Assembly (NCBI RefSeq): GCF_900108955.1 | Contig: NZ_FNYA01000003.1 | Span: 124,001 to 188,000, forward strand | Reading direction: 5' to 3' | Length of the DNA: 64,000 nucleotides | Source of the DNA: Flavobacterium terrigena | Lineage (GTDB): Bacteria; Bacteroidota; Bacteroidia; Flavobacteriales; Flavobacteriaceae | Shown here: positions 17,612 to 25,410 of the stretch, piece after piece | How positions within the stretch are numbered: the stretch's first letter is position 1 | Layout: each line of letters begins with the position of its first letter | Translations under genes and position numbers: made by a program | Notes under the pieces: generated by a model | What the model was told of the DNA's origin: nothing | Databases searched by the model: none | The model's input: only the letters and a program-made list of their open reading frames with translations

Positions 17612-18217
17612 ATGTTTGCAGAATTTGCCTTTCCTATCTTTGAACAATCGATAAAAGATTATCATATTATTAACGATGTATATCAACCTGTTTTGAATCC
17701 ATTTGAAAAAGGTTCAGTAGAACACTTGTTATATGCTAAAAACTGGGTAGATACCGTACAATGGCATTATGAAGATATTGTTCGTGATCCAAATATTGAT
17801 CCAGTTGCTGCGTTAGATTTAAAACGTAAAATTGATGCTTCAAATCAAGTGAGAACAGATATGGTAGAATATATTGACGGGTATTTTTTACAGAAATATG
17901 CGCACGTTCAAGTAAAACCTAATGCAAGAATTAATACAGAAAGTCCAGCTTGGGCAATTGATAGATTATCGATTTTAGCTTTGAAAATTTACCACATGAA
18001 TGAAGAGGCAACTCGTGAAGAAGCAACTGCAGAACACAGAGCCAAATGTCAGGAAAAATTAAATGTTTTGTTAGACCAAAAAAACGATATGTTTATCTCA
18101 ATTAGTCAATTAGTTGAAGATATCGAAAACGGTGACAAATTCATGAAAGTATACAAACAAATGAAAATGTACAACGACGAAGATTTGAATCCAGTTTTGT
18201 ACCAAAATAAAAAATAA
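17612..18217 (+). CDS. DUF4254-type protein
   Basis: The 201-residue protein is helical and charged with no signal peptide or membrane segment. Conserved-looking stretches are NPFEKGSVEHLLYAKNWVDT near residues 30-50 and ETPAWAID-like TESPAWAIDRLS near 108-120, which I recognise as the DUF4254 family. It ends directly before the family 9 glycosyltransferase (stop and start are adjacent), an arrangement common in Bacteroidetes, so it may assist that enzyme in lipopolysaccharide core synthesis. That role is inferred from linkage only. Confidence 0.85.
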   Translation: MFAEFAFPIFEQSIKDYHIINDVYQPVLNPFEKGSVEHLLYAKNWVDTVQWHYEDIVRDPNIDPVAALDLKRKIDASNQVRTDMVEYIDGYFLQKYAHVQVKPNARINTESPAWAIDRLSILALKIYHMNEEATREEATAEHRAKCQEKLNVLLDQKNDMFISISQLVEDIENGDKFMKVYKQMKMYNDEDLNPVLYQNKK

Positions 18218-19249
18218 ATGTCGCAACACATTTTAGTTATCAGGCTTTCAGCTATGGGCGATGTCGCTATGACAGTTCCTGTGCTGAAAGCTTTTTCTTT
18301 GCAATATCCCAATGTAAAAATCACAGTAGTTTCTCGACCTTTTTTCAAACCTTTTTTCGACGATATTGAAAACGTAACTTTCTTTGCCATCGATTTAAAA
18401 GAAAGACATAAAGGTTTTCCTGGTTTGTTAAGCTTATTTTCGGATTTACGAAAACTGAATATTGATGCAGTAGCCGATTTACATAACGTCTTACGTTCAA
18501 AAGTAGTACGAGCCTTATTTGCTTTAAGTGGTAAAAAAGTAGCAGCGACTGATAAAGGACGACAAGATAAAAAAGAGCTTACGAAGTTAGTCATCAAAAC
18601 CATTTCTCCAACAAAATCCATGTTTGCTAGACATGGTGAAACGTTTGAAAAGTTAGGATTCCCTTTAGATTTAAGTAAACCAACATTTCCTGAAAGAGCT
18701 ATTTTATCAGAAGAAATAATTGCAATTACTGGAAAAAAAGAAGGAAGTTGGATTGGAATCGCACCTTTCGCACAATATGAAAGCAAAGTTTATCCAATGG
18801 ATTTAATGCAAGAAGTGATTGATGAATTAGCTAAAAATGCTTCAAACAAAATTTTCTTATTTGGTGGAGGAAACGAAGAAATTAAGAAGCTAGATCAACT
18901 GAAAAATAATTATGAAAATGTGATTGTTTTAGCGGGAAAAACTAACTTGAAAGAAGAATTAGCCATCATATCTAACTTAAATGTGATGCTTTCTATGGAT
19001 TCTGGAAATGCACATATTGCAGCTATGTTGGGTGTAAAGGTCATTACACTTTGGGGCGCTACACATCCTTTTGCTGGATTCAAACCGTTCCATCAACCAG
19101 ACAATTTCTGTATCACTTCAGATAGAGAACAATATCCATTTTTACCAACTTCGGTTTACGGAAATAAAAAAGTAGAAGGTTATGAAAATGCGATGCGAAG
19201 TATTTTACCAGAAACGGTTATCGATAAAATAAAAAAGGAGCTTAATTAG
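18218..19249 (+). CDS. Family 9 glycosyltransferase (heptosyltransferase-like)
   Basis: This 343-residue GT-B protein starts with HILVIRLSAMGDVAMTVPVL, the ADP-heptose transferase N-terminus, and has GIAPFAQYESKVYP and the donor-binding region MSMDSGNAHIAAMLG with TLWGATHP. It should add a core sugar of lipopolysaccharide on the inner membrane face. It immediately follows the DUF4254-type gene. Its stop codon lies within the loop of the following terminator hairpin, so the last codons (EL N) are encoded by the hairpin's left arm. Confidence 0.92.
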   Translation: MSQHILVIRLSAMGDVAMTVPVLKAFSLQYPNVKITVVSRPFFKPFFDDIENVTFFAIDLKERHKGFPGLLSLFSDLRKLNIDAVADLHNVLRSKVVRALFALSGKKVAATDKGRQDKKELTKLVIKTISPTKSMFARHGETFEKLGFPLDLSKPTFPERAILSEEIIAITGKKEGSWIGIAPFAQYESKVYPMDLMQEVIDELAKNASNKIFLFGGGNEEIKKLDQLKNNYENVIVLAGKTNLKEELAIISNLNVMLSMDSGNAHIAAMLGVKVITLWGATHPFAGFKPFHQPDNFCITSDREQYPFLPTSVYGNKKVEGYENAMRSILPETVIDKIKKELN

Positions 19250-19258
19250 CTCCTTTTT
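19231..19258. terminator. Terminator hairpin, left copy of a near-identical pair
   Basis: A6 - GGAGCTTAATTAGCTCC - T5. The stop codon of the glycosyltransferase gene is inside it. The same 17-base core occurs again at 21313-21329. It can serve both convergent genes. Confidence 0.85.
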
Positions 19259-19278
19259 ATTTATAAGACAAAAAAAAT

Positions 19279-20088
19279 TTATTTTCCTAAATAAATAACA
19301 TTAATCTCACATTCGTTACCCAGTATTGCCGCAGATCTACCCACAACATGACTTAAAGCAGTTGTGTTATTTGAATATCCATCAGTTGCCACACCATTAT
19401 ATGCAGCATTAAGAGTGCAAGTACTTCCAGCAGTTAGAGGAATTTTTACTACTACATTAGATTCATTAAAAAGCTGGAAATATTGCATACTAGTTGCATG
19501 ATTGTAATAACTTACGGAGTAGGAATATTTTTTATAGTCCACGCCATTTATTGTCATCCTGAAATTTCCTTCAACCCAACCGAAATTATTGTCGGTAAAA
19601 AGAATTGAACCAACAGGTGTGTCAGATCCCAAATATCCAGTTAACGTAAATTGGTATATTCCATCATAAGGTACAATAAAGCTTAATGCCCCTAAACCAG
19701 GAATGTTTGTATAAGTAGATGCTGTTTTAGCGACCGCTAAGTCGGCAGATTGCACGAATCTTTTTTCAAAACCTCTTTGAAATTGTGGTACCCATTTTGT
19801 GCCATCCCAAAAATATAATCCTGGCACAACTCCAGTTATTCCAGCAGTTGATGCCGTATTAAACACCATAGTTCCAACTTCAAGCACACCTGATGCTGGA
19901 TTTACAACAGGAGCAGCAACATTTATGTCGGTTAATGCTACTCTTGGCATTAGAAACCCTGTTGTTGTACTGGTGATGTCTAAAGCAGCTTCAGGATTTG
20001 TAGTGCCAATTCCTACTTGAGCATTAATGAGAATAGGTAAAAATGCGCATATTAAAAAAACCAGTGTTTTTTTTGTAATTTTTTTCAT
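19279..20088 (-). CDS. Secreted protein with a GIGTTNP head and a C1q/TNF-like tail
   Basis: The 269-residue protein has a signal peptide (about residues 1-23, ending NAQ) followed by VGIGTTNPEAALDI, the recurring first motif of many secreted Bacteroidetes proteins, then GTMVFNT and LYFWDGTKWVP. The C-terminal 150 residues contain FIVPYDGIYQFTLTGY, which resembles the core strand of C1q/TNF-like jelly-roll domains; that is a pattern resemblance only. No type IX sorting tail is visible. It is divergent from the regulator-like gene and both are enclosed by twin terminators. Function is unknown; a surface adhesin or structural protein is plausible. Confidence 0.78.
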   Translation of the reverse strand: MKKITKKTLVFLICAFLPILINAQVGIGTTNPEAALDITSTTTGFLMPRVALTDINVAAPVVNPASGVLEVGTMVFNTASTAGITGVVPGLYFWDGTKWVPQFQRGFEKRFVQSADLAVAKTASTYTNIPGLGALSFIVPYDGIYQFTLTGYLGSDTPVGSILFTDNNFGWVEGNFRMTINGVDYKKYSYSVSYYNHATSMQYFQLFNESNVVVKIPLTAGSTCTLNAAYNGVATDGYSNNTTALSHVVGRSAAILGNECEINVIYLGK

Positions 20089-20116
20089 TTGTCTTGTTTT
20101 TTAGATAGTTAGGTCG

Positions 20117-20124
20117 CAAATATA
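20117..20124 (-). promoter_or_regulatory. -7 box (TATATTTG) for the secreted protein gene
   Basis: Minus-strand TATATTTG lies 28 bases before the start codon at 20088. Confidence 0.5.
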
Positions 20125-20239
20125 ATTTTACTAAAAGGGCATAACTAACTTTAAAAGAGACTTAAGTTGACTATAAAACAACCATAACTTTTAATTATTA
20201 AAAATATTTAAATTTATTTTCAAGTGAAATTGCAGATGA

Positions 20240-20304
20240 AATGAAAGAAAAACCTAAAAACAATCAAATTTCAAACAATTTGTTTTTTTTTAGGTTTTTT
20301 CATT
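20240..20304. repeat. Long inverted repeat in the divergent spacer
   Basis: AATGAAAGAAAAACCTAAAAACAA (starting near 20240) is nearly complementary to the TTGTTT...AGGTTTTTTCATT arm ending near 20304, separated by about 17 bases. The spacer 20125-20464 has no credible gene; besides this hairpin it holds an A8G6 homopolymer junction at 20403-20416. The hairpin could be a terminator, an RNA element or an operator. Confidence 0.5.
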
Positions 20305-20464
20305 GTATATATCACAATAAAAATTACTTTAGCACTTTACTTTTTATTAAATAAGCAATAATCTTTTTGTTCTATAAAGAAATTGCATATTTGTTAACAT
20401 ATAAAAAAAAGGGGGGCTTATTGGAGTTTGATTTTGATAGTAATTATAAAAGAAGAAATTCAGG

Positions 20465-21307
20465 ATGGAAAAAATTATTGAAAAATTAAAACAAGAAATC
20501 ATTAATCATGATATTGTTAAAAACAGTTCATTGTTTGGTTCATTTCAGTGGAAAAGAGCACAATACATTTTATTGTCTGATATAATTTATGAAAGTTTGT
20601 CTAAATCTGAATTTATGCAAGGCTCCAAAAAAAACGATTTAGGCGTTTCCATTTCAAGTACCACTTTGCAAAGAATATTTACTAATAATTATACTGTTAA
20701 CGGCAATACCGATTTACGATTTTTGAAAACACTTGATAAATTGGCCATTTTTTTAGGTTATCCTAACTTAAATAGTTTCTTATTACACCATTCAAAAAGT
20801 GAAAAAACAGAAGTTGAAAAGGAACCGACAGAAACGGTTAGTGAGATTCAAGATACTAATCTTCCAATTCATTTTTTTACAGAAATAGTACTTAATTCTT
20901 GTAAAGAATATTTTGAGCTTTTGAAAAAATTACCAACAGTAGACATGGGAAGATTTTCCGAGTATGTTTTTGAGGAAAGCTCTGTATTTAAAAGAATTTT
21001 TGACTTACATGTAAAATATTCCGAATTAGACTACCATTTAAATTGTGAAAATAACCGTTCCAATTTTGAAGTTTATGGGTACAAATTGCGCAGTATTAGT
21101 GAAGATACCGCAGTTATTGGCACGAAGGAATTTTGGAACATAGGCTTTGTGGATAGCAATGGGAAAAACAAGTATGTAATCAATGAGGTAACTCGTCAAT
21201 TATATTTTTTAAGGAAAATAAATGGTGTTTGGAAAATTTGGGACAACCATAATCCCGGTTATGACACATTAGCTGCCGATTTCTTAAAAACAAAAAGTGA
21301 CATATAA
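20465..21307 (+). CDS. Unrecognised cytoplasmic protein, possibly regulatory
   Basis: The 280-residue protein has no signal peptide. Residues 1-110 are helical with SISSTTLQRIFTNNY followed by DLRFLKTLDKLAIFLGYPN, a pattern I have seen in Bacteroidetes proteins that may bind DNA, since it resembles a helix-turn-helix in which the second helix is TLQRIF. After an acidic linker (about 115-135), the C-terminal half (135-280) is alpha/beta and ends in strands VINEVTRQLYFLRKINGVWKIW, suggestive of an NTF2/SnoaL-like fold. It is divergent from the secreted-protein gene and may control it. All functional statements are inference. Confidence 0.7.
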   Translation: MEKIIEKLKQEIINHDIVKNSSLFGSFQWKRAQYILLSDIIYESLSKSEFMQGSKKNDLGVSISSTTLQRIFTNNYTVNGNTDLRFLKTLDKLAIFLGYPNLNSFLLHHSKSEKTEVEKEPTETVSEIQDTNLPIHFFTEIVLNSCKEYFELLKKLPTVDMGRFSEYVFEESSVFKRIFDLHVKYSELDYHLNCENNRSNFEVYGYKLRSISEDTAVIGTKEFWNIGFVDSNGKNKYVINEVTRQLYFLRKINGVWKIWDNHNPGYDTLAADFLKTKSDI

Positions 21308-21335
21308 AAAAAGGAGCTTAATTAGCTCCTTTTTT
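21306..21335. terminator. Terminator hairpin, right copy of the near-identical pair
   Basis: A7 - GGAGCTTAATTAGCTCC - T6. It directly follows the regulator-like gene and also serves the convergent PaaE-like gene. It differs from the copy at 19231 only by one extra A and one extra T. Confidence 0.85.
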
Positions 21336-21351
21336 ATATACATTAATATTC

Positions 21352-22404
21352 TTAAATATTATCAAAATCAACTTTAATTTCAGCTGTTGTTGGTATAGCC
21401 TGACAAGCTAAAACCAATCCTTCTGCTACTTCGTTGTCTGTTAAAATTTGGTTTTTATTCATCACCGCACTTCCTTCTGTAACACGACAAATACAACTAC
21501 TACAAATCCCGCCTTGACAAGAATATGGTACATCTAAACCTTGTTTTAATGCTGCTTCTAAAATGGTTTGTTTCTGACTCATTTCAAAAGTAACTTCATC
21601 TGAATCTACTAAAATTGAAATATTAGTATGACCATTTTGTCCTGCAGCTGCATTATTTTCTGGTGCTGGAGAAGTACCAAATAATTCAAATTTGATATCT
21701 TTTTCAGCCACGTTATTTTCAGTTAAAGTTGCCGAAACCACTTTAATCATTTCTTCTGGTCCACATAAATAGAACTTAGAAAAAGTCTTATCTGCATGCT
21801 TGTTTTTAACAACAGCGTTTACCACAGATTTGTCAATTCTTCCAAATAATTCACCAGTAACATTAGCTTGACTGTAAACAAAATGTACAAAAAAGCGACC
21901 TAAATTTTTTAATTGTAAGGCGTGTAATTCATCGTGAAAAATAGTTTCTGCTTCTGTTTTATTTCCATAAACCAAAACAAATGTACTGTTTGGTTCTTCT
22001 TCTAAAACACTTTTCGCAATAGATAAAACAGGGGTAATTCCACTTCCAGCAGCAAAAGCCGCATAACTTTTTTGATGCTCGTGTTTGGCTTCAAAAACAA
22101 ATTTTCCTTCCGGAATACTTACTTCTAACAAATCGCCAACGGCTAAATTTTGATTCGCAAATTTTGAAAACACACCACTTTTTACTTCTTTCACAGCAAT
22201 TCGCATTTCGCCGCTTTTTGGAGAAGAACAAATAGAATATGCTCTACGAATTTCTTTTCCGTCTAAAGTTAATTTTAAGGTAACATATTGTCCAGCAATA
22301 AATTGATATACCGCTTTTAATTCCTCAGGAATATTAAAAACAATTGAAACCGCACTTTTGGTTTCTCTTTTGATTTCTTTTATTGCTAATTTATAAAAAT
22401 CCAT
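21352..22404 (-). CDS. PaaE-like ferredoxin:NAD(P)H oxidoreductase
   Basis: The 350-residue flavoprotein has an FAD domain (RRAYSICSSP near residue 55), an NAD(P)-binding domain (FAAGSGITPVLSI; FYLCGPEEMI) and a C-terminal plant-type [2Fe-2S] domain with C296-x4-C301-x2-C304 and C334. This order is that of PaaE, the reductase of phenylacetyl-CoA epoxidase, and of related electron-transfer reductases. No paaABCD genes are in the window, so it more likely passes electrons to another oxygenase or desaturase. The thioesterase gene lies ten bases upstream on the same strand. It ends at the shared hairpin. Confidence 0.9.
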   Translation of the reverse strand: MDFYKLAIKEIKRETKSAVSIVFNIPEELKAVYQFIAGQYVTLKLTLDGKEIRRAYSICSSPKSGEMRIAVKEVKSGVFSKFANQNLAVGDLLEVSIPEGKFVFEAKHEHQKSYAAFAAGSGITPVLSIAKSVLEEEPNSTFVLVYGNKTEAETIFHDELHALQLKNLGRFFVHFVYSQANVTGELFGRIDKSVVNAVVKNKHADKTFSKFYLCGPEEMIKVVSATLTENNVAEKDIKFELFGTSPAPENNAAAGQNGHTNISILVDSDEVTFEMSQKQTILEAALKQGLDVPYSCQGGICSSCICRVTEGSAVMNKNQILTDNEVAEGLVLACQAIPTTAEIKVDFDNI

Positions 22405-22414
22405 ATTTCTTTTT

Positions 22415-22927
22415 TTAATTTGTAAATAATGCTCTTAATTCTGTTGCATCACTAGGTTTCATTTTTCCAGCTAATACTAAACTTAATTGTTTTCTTCTTA
22501 GTGCCGCTTCAAAACGTTGAATTTCTAATTCTGTTTGTGGTTCAATTGGAGGAACTGGCATTGGAGTTCCCATTTCGTCTACGGCTACAAAAGTATAAAT
22601 ACCTTCATTTGCTTTTACTTTTATACCAGATTCTCTGTCTTCAATCCAAACATCAATATAAATTTCCATAGAAGTAGAAAACGTTCTCGACACTTTTGCT
22701 TCCACAGTAACCACACTTCCTAATGGAATTGATTTATTAAATGCTACGTGATTTACAGATGCGGTTACACAAATTCTACGAGAATGACGACGAGCTGTAA
22801 TACTCGCAGCTCTATCCATACGAGCTAATAATTCACCACCAAAAAGATTATTTAAAGGATTAGTTTCACCAGGTAAAACTAAATCTGTAAGAACAGTAAT
22901 TGAGTCTGAAGGATATTTGTTTTGCAT
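22415..22927 (-). CDS. Hotdog-fold acyl-CoA thioesterase
   Basis: The 170-residue protein has the hotdog thioesterase pattern NNLFGGELLARMDRAASITA (residues 21-40), with the Asn and Asp that activate water in the acyl-CoA hydrolase (YciA/ACOT) family, and FNKSIPLGSVVTVEAKVSRT on the central strands. The single-domain length suggests a homohexamer, as in relatives. It precedes the PaaE-like reductase by ten bases in one unit, with a -7 box eleven bases upstream of its start. The acyl substrate is unknown. Confidence 0.92.
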   Translation of the reverse strand: MQNKYPSDSITVLTDLVLPGETNPLNNLFGGELLARMDRAASITARRHSRRICVTASVNHVAFNKSIPLGSVVTVEAKVSRTFSTSMEIYIDVWIEDRESGIKVKANEGIYTFVAVDEMGTPMPVPPIEPQTELEIQRFEAALRRKQLSLVLAGKMKPSDATELRALFTN

Positions 22928-22937
22928 TGTTTTTTTA

Positions 22938-22945
22938 CAAAGATA
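22938..22945 (-). promoter_or_regulatory. -7 box (TATCTTTG) for the thioesterase/reductase unit
   Basis: Minus-strand TATCTTTG ends 11 bases before the start at 22927, implying a very short leader. Confidence 0.5.
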
Positions 22946-22968
22946 ATAACTCTAATTAAAAACAAGCC

Positions 22969-22993
22969 AAAAAAAAATCCCAAAATTGGGATT
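22969..22993 (-). terminator. Terminator of the SPOR protein gene
   Basis: AATCCCAATTTTGGGATT followed by a T run on the minus strand; the gene's TAA stop overlaps the first bases of the hairpin. Confidence 0.8.
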
Positions 22994-23981
22994 AGTCTAT
23001 TAGCAACCAAGCATCGATGCTATCTTTTTCTTTTATATTATGTTTAAAGTTCTGTGCTTCTTTTAAACTAGAATAACTTCCGAAAGCAACAGGAATTAAT
23101 CCGTATTTGTTTTTTGTTAAGATGTGCGCATCAAAACCTTGAGAAACTAATTGTTTTAATGCTTTGTTAGCATTTTGCTCACTTCTATAAGCGCCAGCCA
23201 CAACGTGATATTTAGCATTTGGTTTTTCTTCCAAAGTTAAGTCAACAGCTTCCATTGGATTTGGTAAAACGAAAGTGGCTTCTTGTAATTTCTGATTTAC
23301 TTTTTCTTGAACTGATTTTTCTACCAAAATGGTTTTCTGATCAATCGTATAATCGTAATACATTTTATAACCATAGGTTCCAGCTGTTGAAAGCACAATT
23401 ACAGCTGCTGCAGCATATTTTAGCCAATTAGTGTTTGGTTTAGATTGTACTAATGGAATAACTGGTGTTTCATCTTCAATAATAACTTCTTCCAGAATTT
23501 CATTTTCTAAAACTTCTGGAGCGATAGAAATGGTTTCAGTCGTGTTTTGAGTTTGATTTTCTCTGATGATTTCTGGAGAATTAAAGCCCGATAAACCAAA
23601 AGAATCCATTAAATAATTGACAGAAGTATTCGGTTTAAAAACTAAATTATTTTCAGAATTTGAAAAAACTTCACCAATATTTTCTAAGGTTAAAACTTCT
23701 TTGTTTTGCAATTTCTCTAACCAAAAAACAACTTGCGTTTGAATTTTCGCTAAAGCACTTTCGTAGCTAATTTTTTCTTGCAACGCGATATGATTCGCTA
23801 ACAAACCGTCATTGGTTTTGATGTTTGAATTGAAAGAAATTACTTTTCTTGGTGGAACAAACGAATTATGACCTTCAGCTATTTGTGCCGATTGCCATTC
23901 GCTTAAAAAAGCACCAAAACCAGGAATGCTAACGCATTGGTATCGGTACAATAATCCAGAAATGTATTTCTCTATTTTCAT
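22992..23981 (-). CDS. HU-CCDC81-like / SPOR domain membrane protein
   Basis: The 329-residue protein has two N-terminal HU-like domains of the bacterial CCDC81 type (IEKYISGLLYRYQCVSIPGF at the start; second domain about residues 65-135), an acidic linker, one membrane helix (about 186-205, YAAAAVIVLSTAGTYGY), and a C-terminal SPOR domain (about 255-329, YHVVAGAYRSEQNANKALKQ). SPOR domains bind denuded septal peptidoglycan, so it likely acts at the cell division site with HU-like domains inside the cell. The combination is known in Bacteroidetes. It is transcribed alone, with a -7 box six bases upstream of the start. Confidence 0.88.
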   Translation of the reverse strand: MKIEKYISGLLYRYQCVSIPGFGAFLSEWQSAQIAEGHNSFVPPRKVISFNSNIKTNDGLLANHIALQEKISYESALAKIQTQVVFWLEKLQNKEVLTLENIGEVFSNSENNLVFKPNTSVNYLMDSFGLSGFNSPEIIRENQTQNTTETISIAPEVLENEILEEVIIEDETPVIPLVQSKPNTNWLKYAAAAVIVLSTAGTYGYKMYYDYTIDQKTILVEKSVQEKVNQKLQEATFVLPNPMEAVDLTLEEKPNAKYHVVAGAYRSEQNANKALKQLVSQGFDAHILTKNKYGLIPVAFGSYSSLKEAQNFKHNIKEKDSIDAWLLID

Positions 23982-23986
23982 AAAAG

Positions 23987-23994
23987 CAAAATTA
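23987..23994 (-). promoter_or_regulatory. -7 box (TAATTTTG) for the SPOR protein gene
   Basis: Minus-strand TAATTTTG lies only six bases before the start at 23981, suggesting an almost leaderless transcript. The rest of the spacer up to 24234 shows no gene. Confidence 0.4.
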
Positions 23995-24234
23995 AGTATT
24001 CAAAGACAAAAACAAAATTTTATCAACAATTTTTATTAACAATCTGCTCTTTGAGTTTGTTGTGGTTTGATTTTCATACAAAGTTATTTATTGTTTTTTA
24101 TTGGTCGTATGGTATAGCCTTTATTTTCAATGGTGTTTATCTCAACAATTTTATTTATTATTGGTTTTCGATGATTTTCAATTGTTTTCACAAACTTGTT
24201 TTTTAGTGGCTATTTCAATTTCATAAAAAATAAA

Positions 24235-24242
24235 TATATTTG
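24235..24242 (+). promoter_or_regulatory. -7 box (TATATTTG) for dprA
   Basis: TATATTTG overlaps the TTG at 24240 that would lengthen the frame, so transcription starts downstream of it and the ATG at 24261 is used. Confidence 0.55.
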
Positions 24243-24260
24243 CAGGATATATTATACGCC

Positions 24261-25364
24261 ATGTTACATACTGAATTATTACACGCACTCGCACTCTTAA
24301 AAGTGGAAGGAATTGGTGATGTTGTTGCCAAAAAATTAATAAACCATTGTGGTTCTGCCCAAGCCGTTTTTCAATCTAAGAAAAAAACACTGTTAGCTAT
24401 TGATGGTGTTGGCGAAATTCTCTACAAAAAATTACAAGAAAAAACCGTTTTTCAGTTAGCTGAAAACGAACTTCGATTTATCGAGAAAGAGAACATTTCT
24501 ATTTCTTATTATTTAGATGAAAATTATCCTGAACGATTGAAACATTGTATCGACAGTCCAGTGATTTTGTTTCAATCGGGAAATATTAATTTTGAAAACA
24601 GAAGGTTGATTAATATTGTTGGAACACGACAAATAACACCTTACGGAACAGAATTCACTAAAAAACTAATTGCTGATTTAGCACCTTTAAATCCAATTAT
24701 CGTGAGTGGATTTGCTTATGGAGTTGATATTGTAGCACATCAAGCCGCGATGGAAAATAATTTGCAAACGATTGGCGTTTTAGCGCACGGATTGAATCAA
24801 ATTTATCCGAAAATGCACAAAAAATATATGGCGAAAATGGAACAAAATGGTGGTTTTATGACTGAATTTTGGAGTACTTCAAATCCAGATAGAGAAAATT
24901 TTGTAAAACGAAATCGGATTGTGGCTGGAATGTGCGAAGCTACAATTGTGATTGAAAGTGCCGAAAAAGGTGGTTCGTTAATTACAGCAAATATCGCCAA
25001 CGATTATAACCGAGATGTTTTTGCTGTTCCAGGAAGAATTACAGATAAATATAGTCAAGGTTGTAATAATTTGATAAAAACACAACGCGCCCATTTATTA
25101 AATAGCGCAGCAGATTTGATTTATATTTTGAATTGGGATTTGGCTGATAAAACCGTGAAGCCCATTCAAAAACAATTGTTTGTTTTCTTAACGGAAGATG
25201 AGCAAAAAATTTACGATTATCTTCTAACCAAAGATCAAGAACTTATGGACATTATTGCTTTAGATTGCGATTTTCCAATTTTTAAAATTTCTTCTTTATT
25301 ATTGAATATGGAATTGAAAGGCGTAATCAGGCCTTTGCCAGGAAAGTTGTTTGAAGCGGTGTAA
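24261..25364 (+). CDS. dprA: DNA processing protein DprA
   Basis: The protein (367 residues from the chosen ATG) loads RecA onto incoming single-stranded DNA during natural transformation. An N-terminal helix-hairpin-helix-like segment (VEGIGDVVAKKLI) precedes the Rossmann DprA core with NIVGTRQITPYG, VSGFAYGVDIVAHQAA, SAEKGGSLITA and AVPGRI, followed by a C-terminal winged-helix-like DML1 domain (last 65 residues). The canonical GLARGID is GFAYGVD here, a conservative variant. Start choice rests on the -7 box overlapping the upstream TTG. Confidence 0.93.
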   Translation: MLHTELLHALALLKVEGIGDVVAKKLINHCGSAQAVFQSKKKTLLAIDGVGEILYKKLQEKTVFQLAENELRFIEKENISISYYLDENYPERLKHCIDSPVILFQSGNINFENRRLINIVGTRQITPYGTEFTKKLIADLAPLNPIIVSGFAYGVDIVAHQAAMENNLQTIGVLAHGLNQIYPKMHKKYMAKMEQNGGFMTEFWSTSNPDRENFVKRNRIVAGMCEATIVIESAEKGGSLITANIANDYNRDVFAVPGRITDKYSQGCNNLIKTQRAHLLNSAADLIYILNWDLADKTVKPIQKQLFVFLTEDEQKIYDYLLTKDQELMDIIALDCDFPIFKISSLLLNMELKGVIRPLPGKLFEAV

Positions 25365-25367
25365 AAT

Positions 25368-25394
25368 AAAAAAGCCGACTGAAAAGCCGGCTTT
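25368..25394. terminator. Bidirectional terminator between dprA and trpS
   Basis: AAAGCCGaCT / AGcCGGCTTT hairpin with A and T runs on both sides, in the 46-base convergent spacer. Confidence 0.75.
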
Positions 25395-25410
25395 ACATTT
25401 ATTGAGGATT

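Noticed and set aside
18106-18786. A 226-codon minus-strand frame across the DUF4254 and GT9 genes
   Set aside because: It spans two well-supported genes, has no family resemblance and is a shadow of their codon pattern.
20241-20354. A 37-codon frame starting in the long hairpin
   Set aside because: It is made of low-complexity Lys/Asn/Phe codons produced by the inverted repeat and has no promoter.
21352-22927. Phenylacetate degradation operon
   Set aside because: Only a PaaE-like reductase and a generic thioesterase are present; no paaABCD, paaK or downstream genes are near. The PaaK-like gene at 12921 belongs to the polysaccharide locus.
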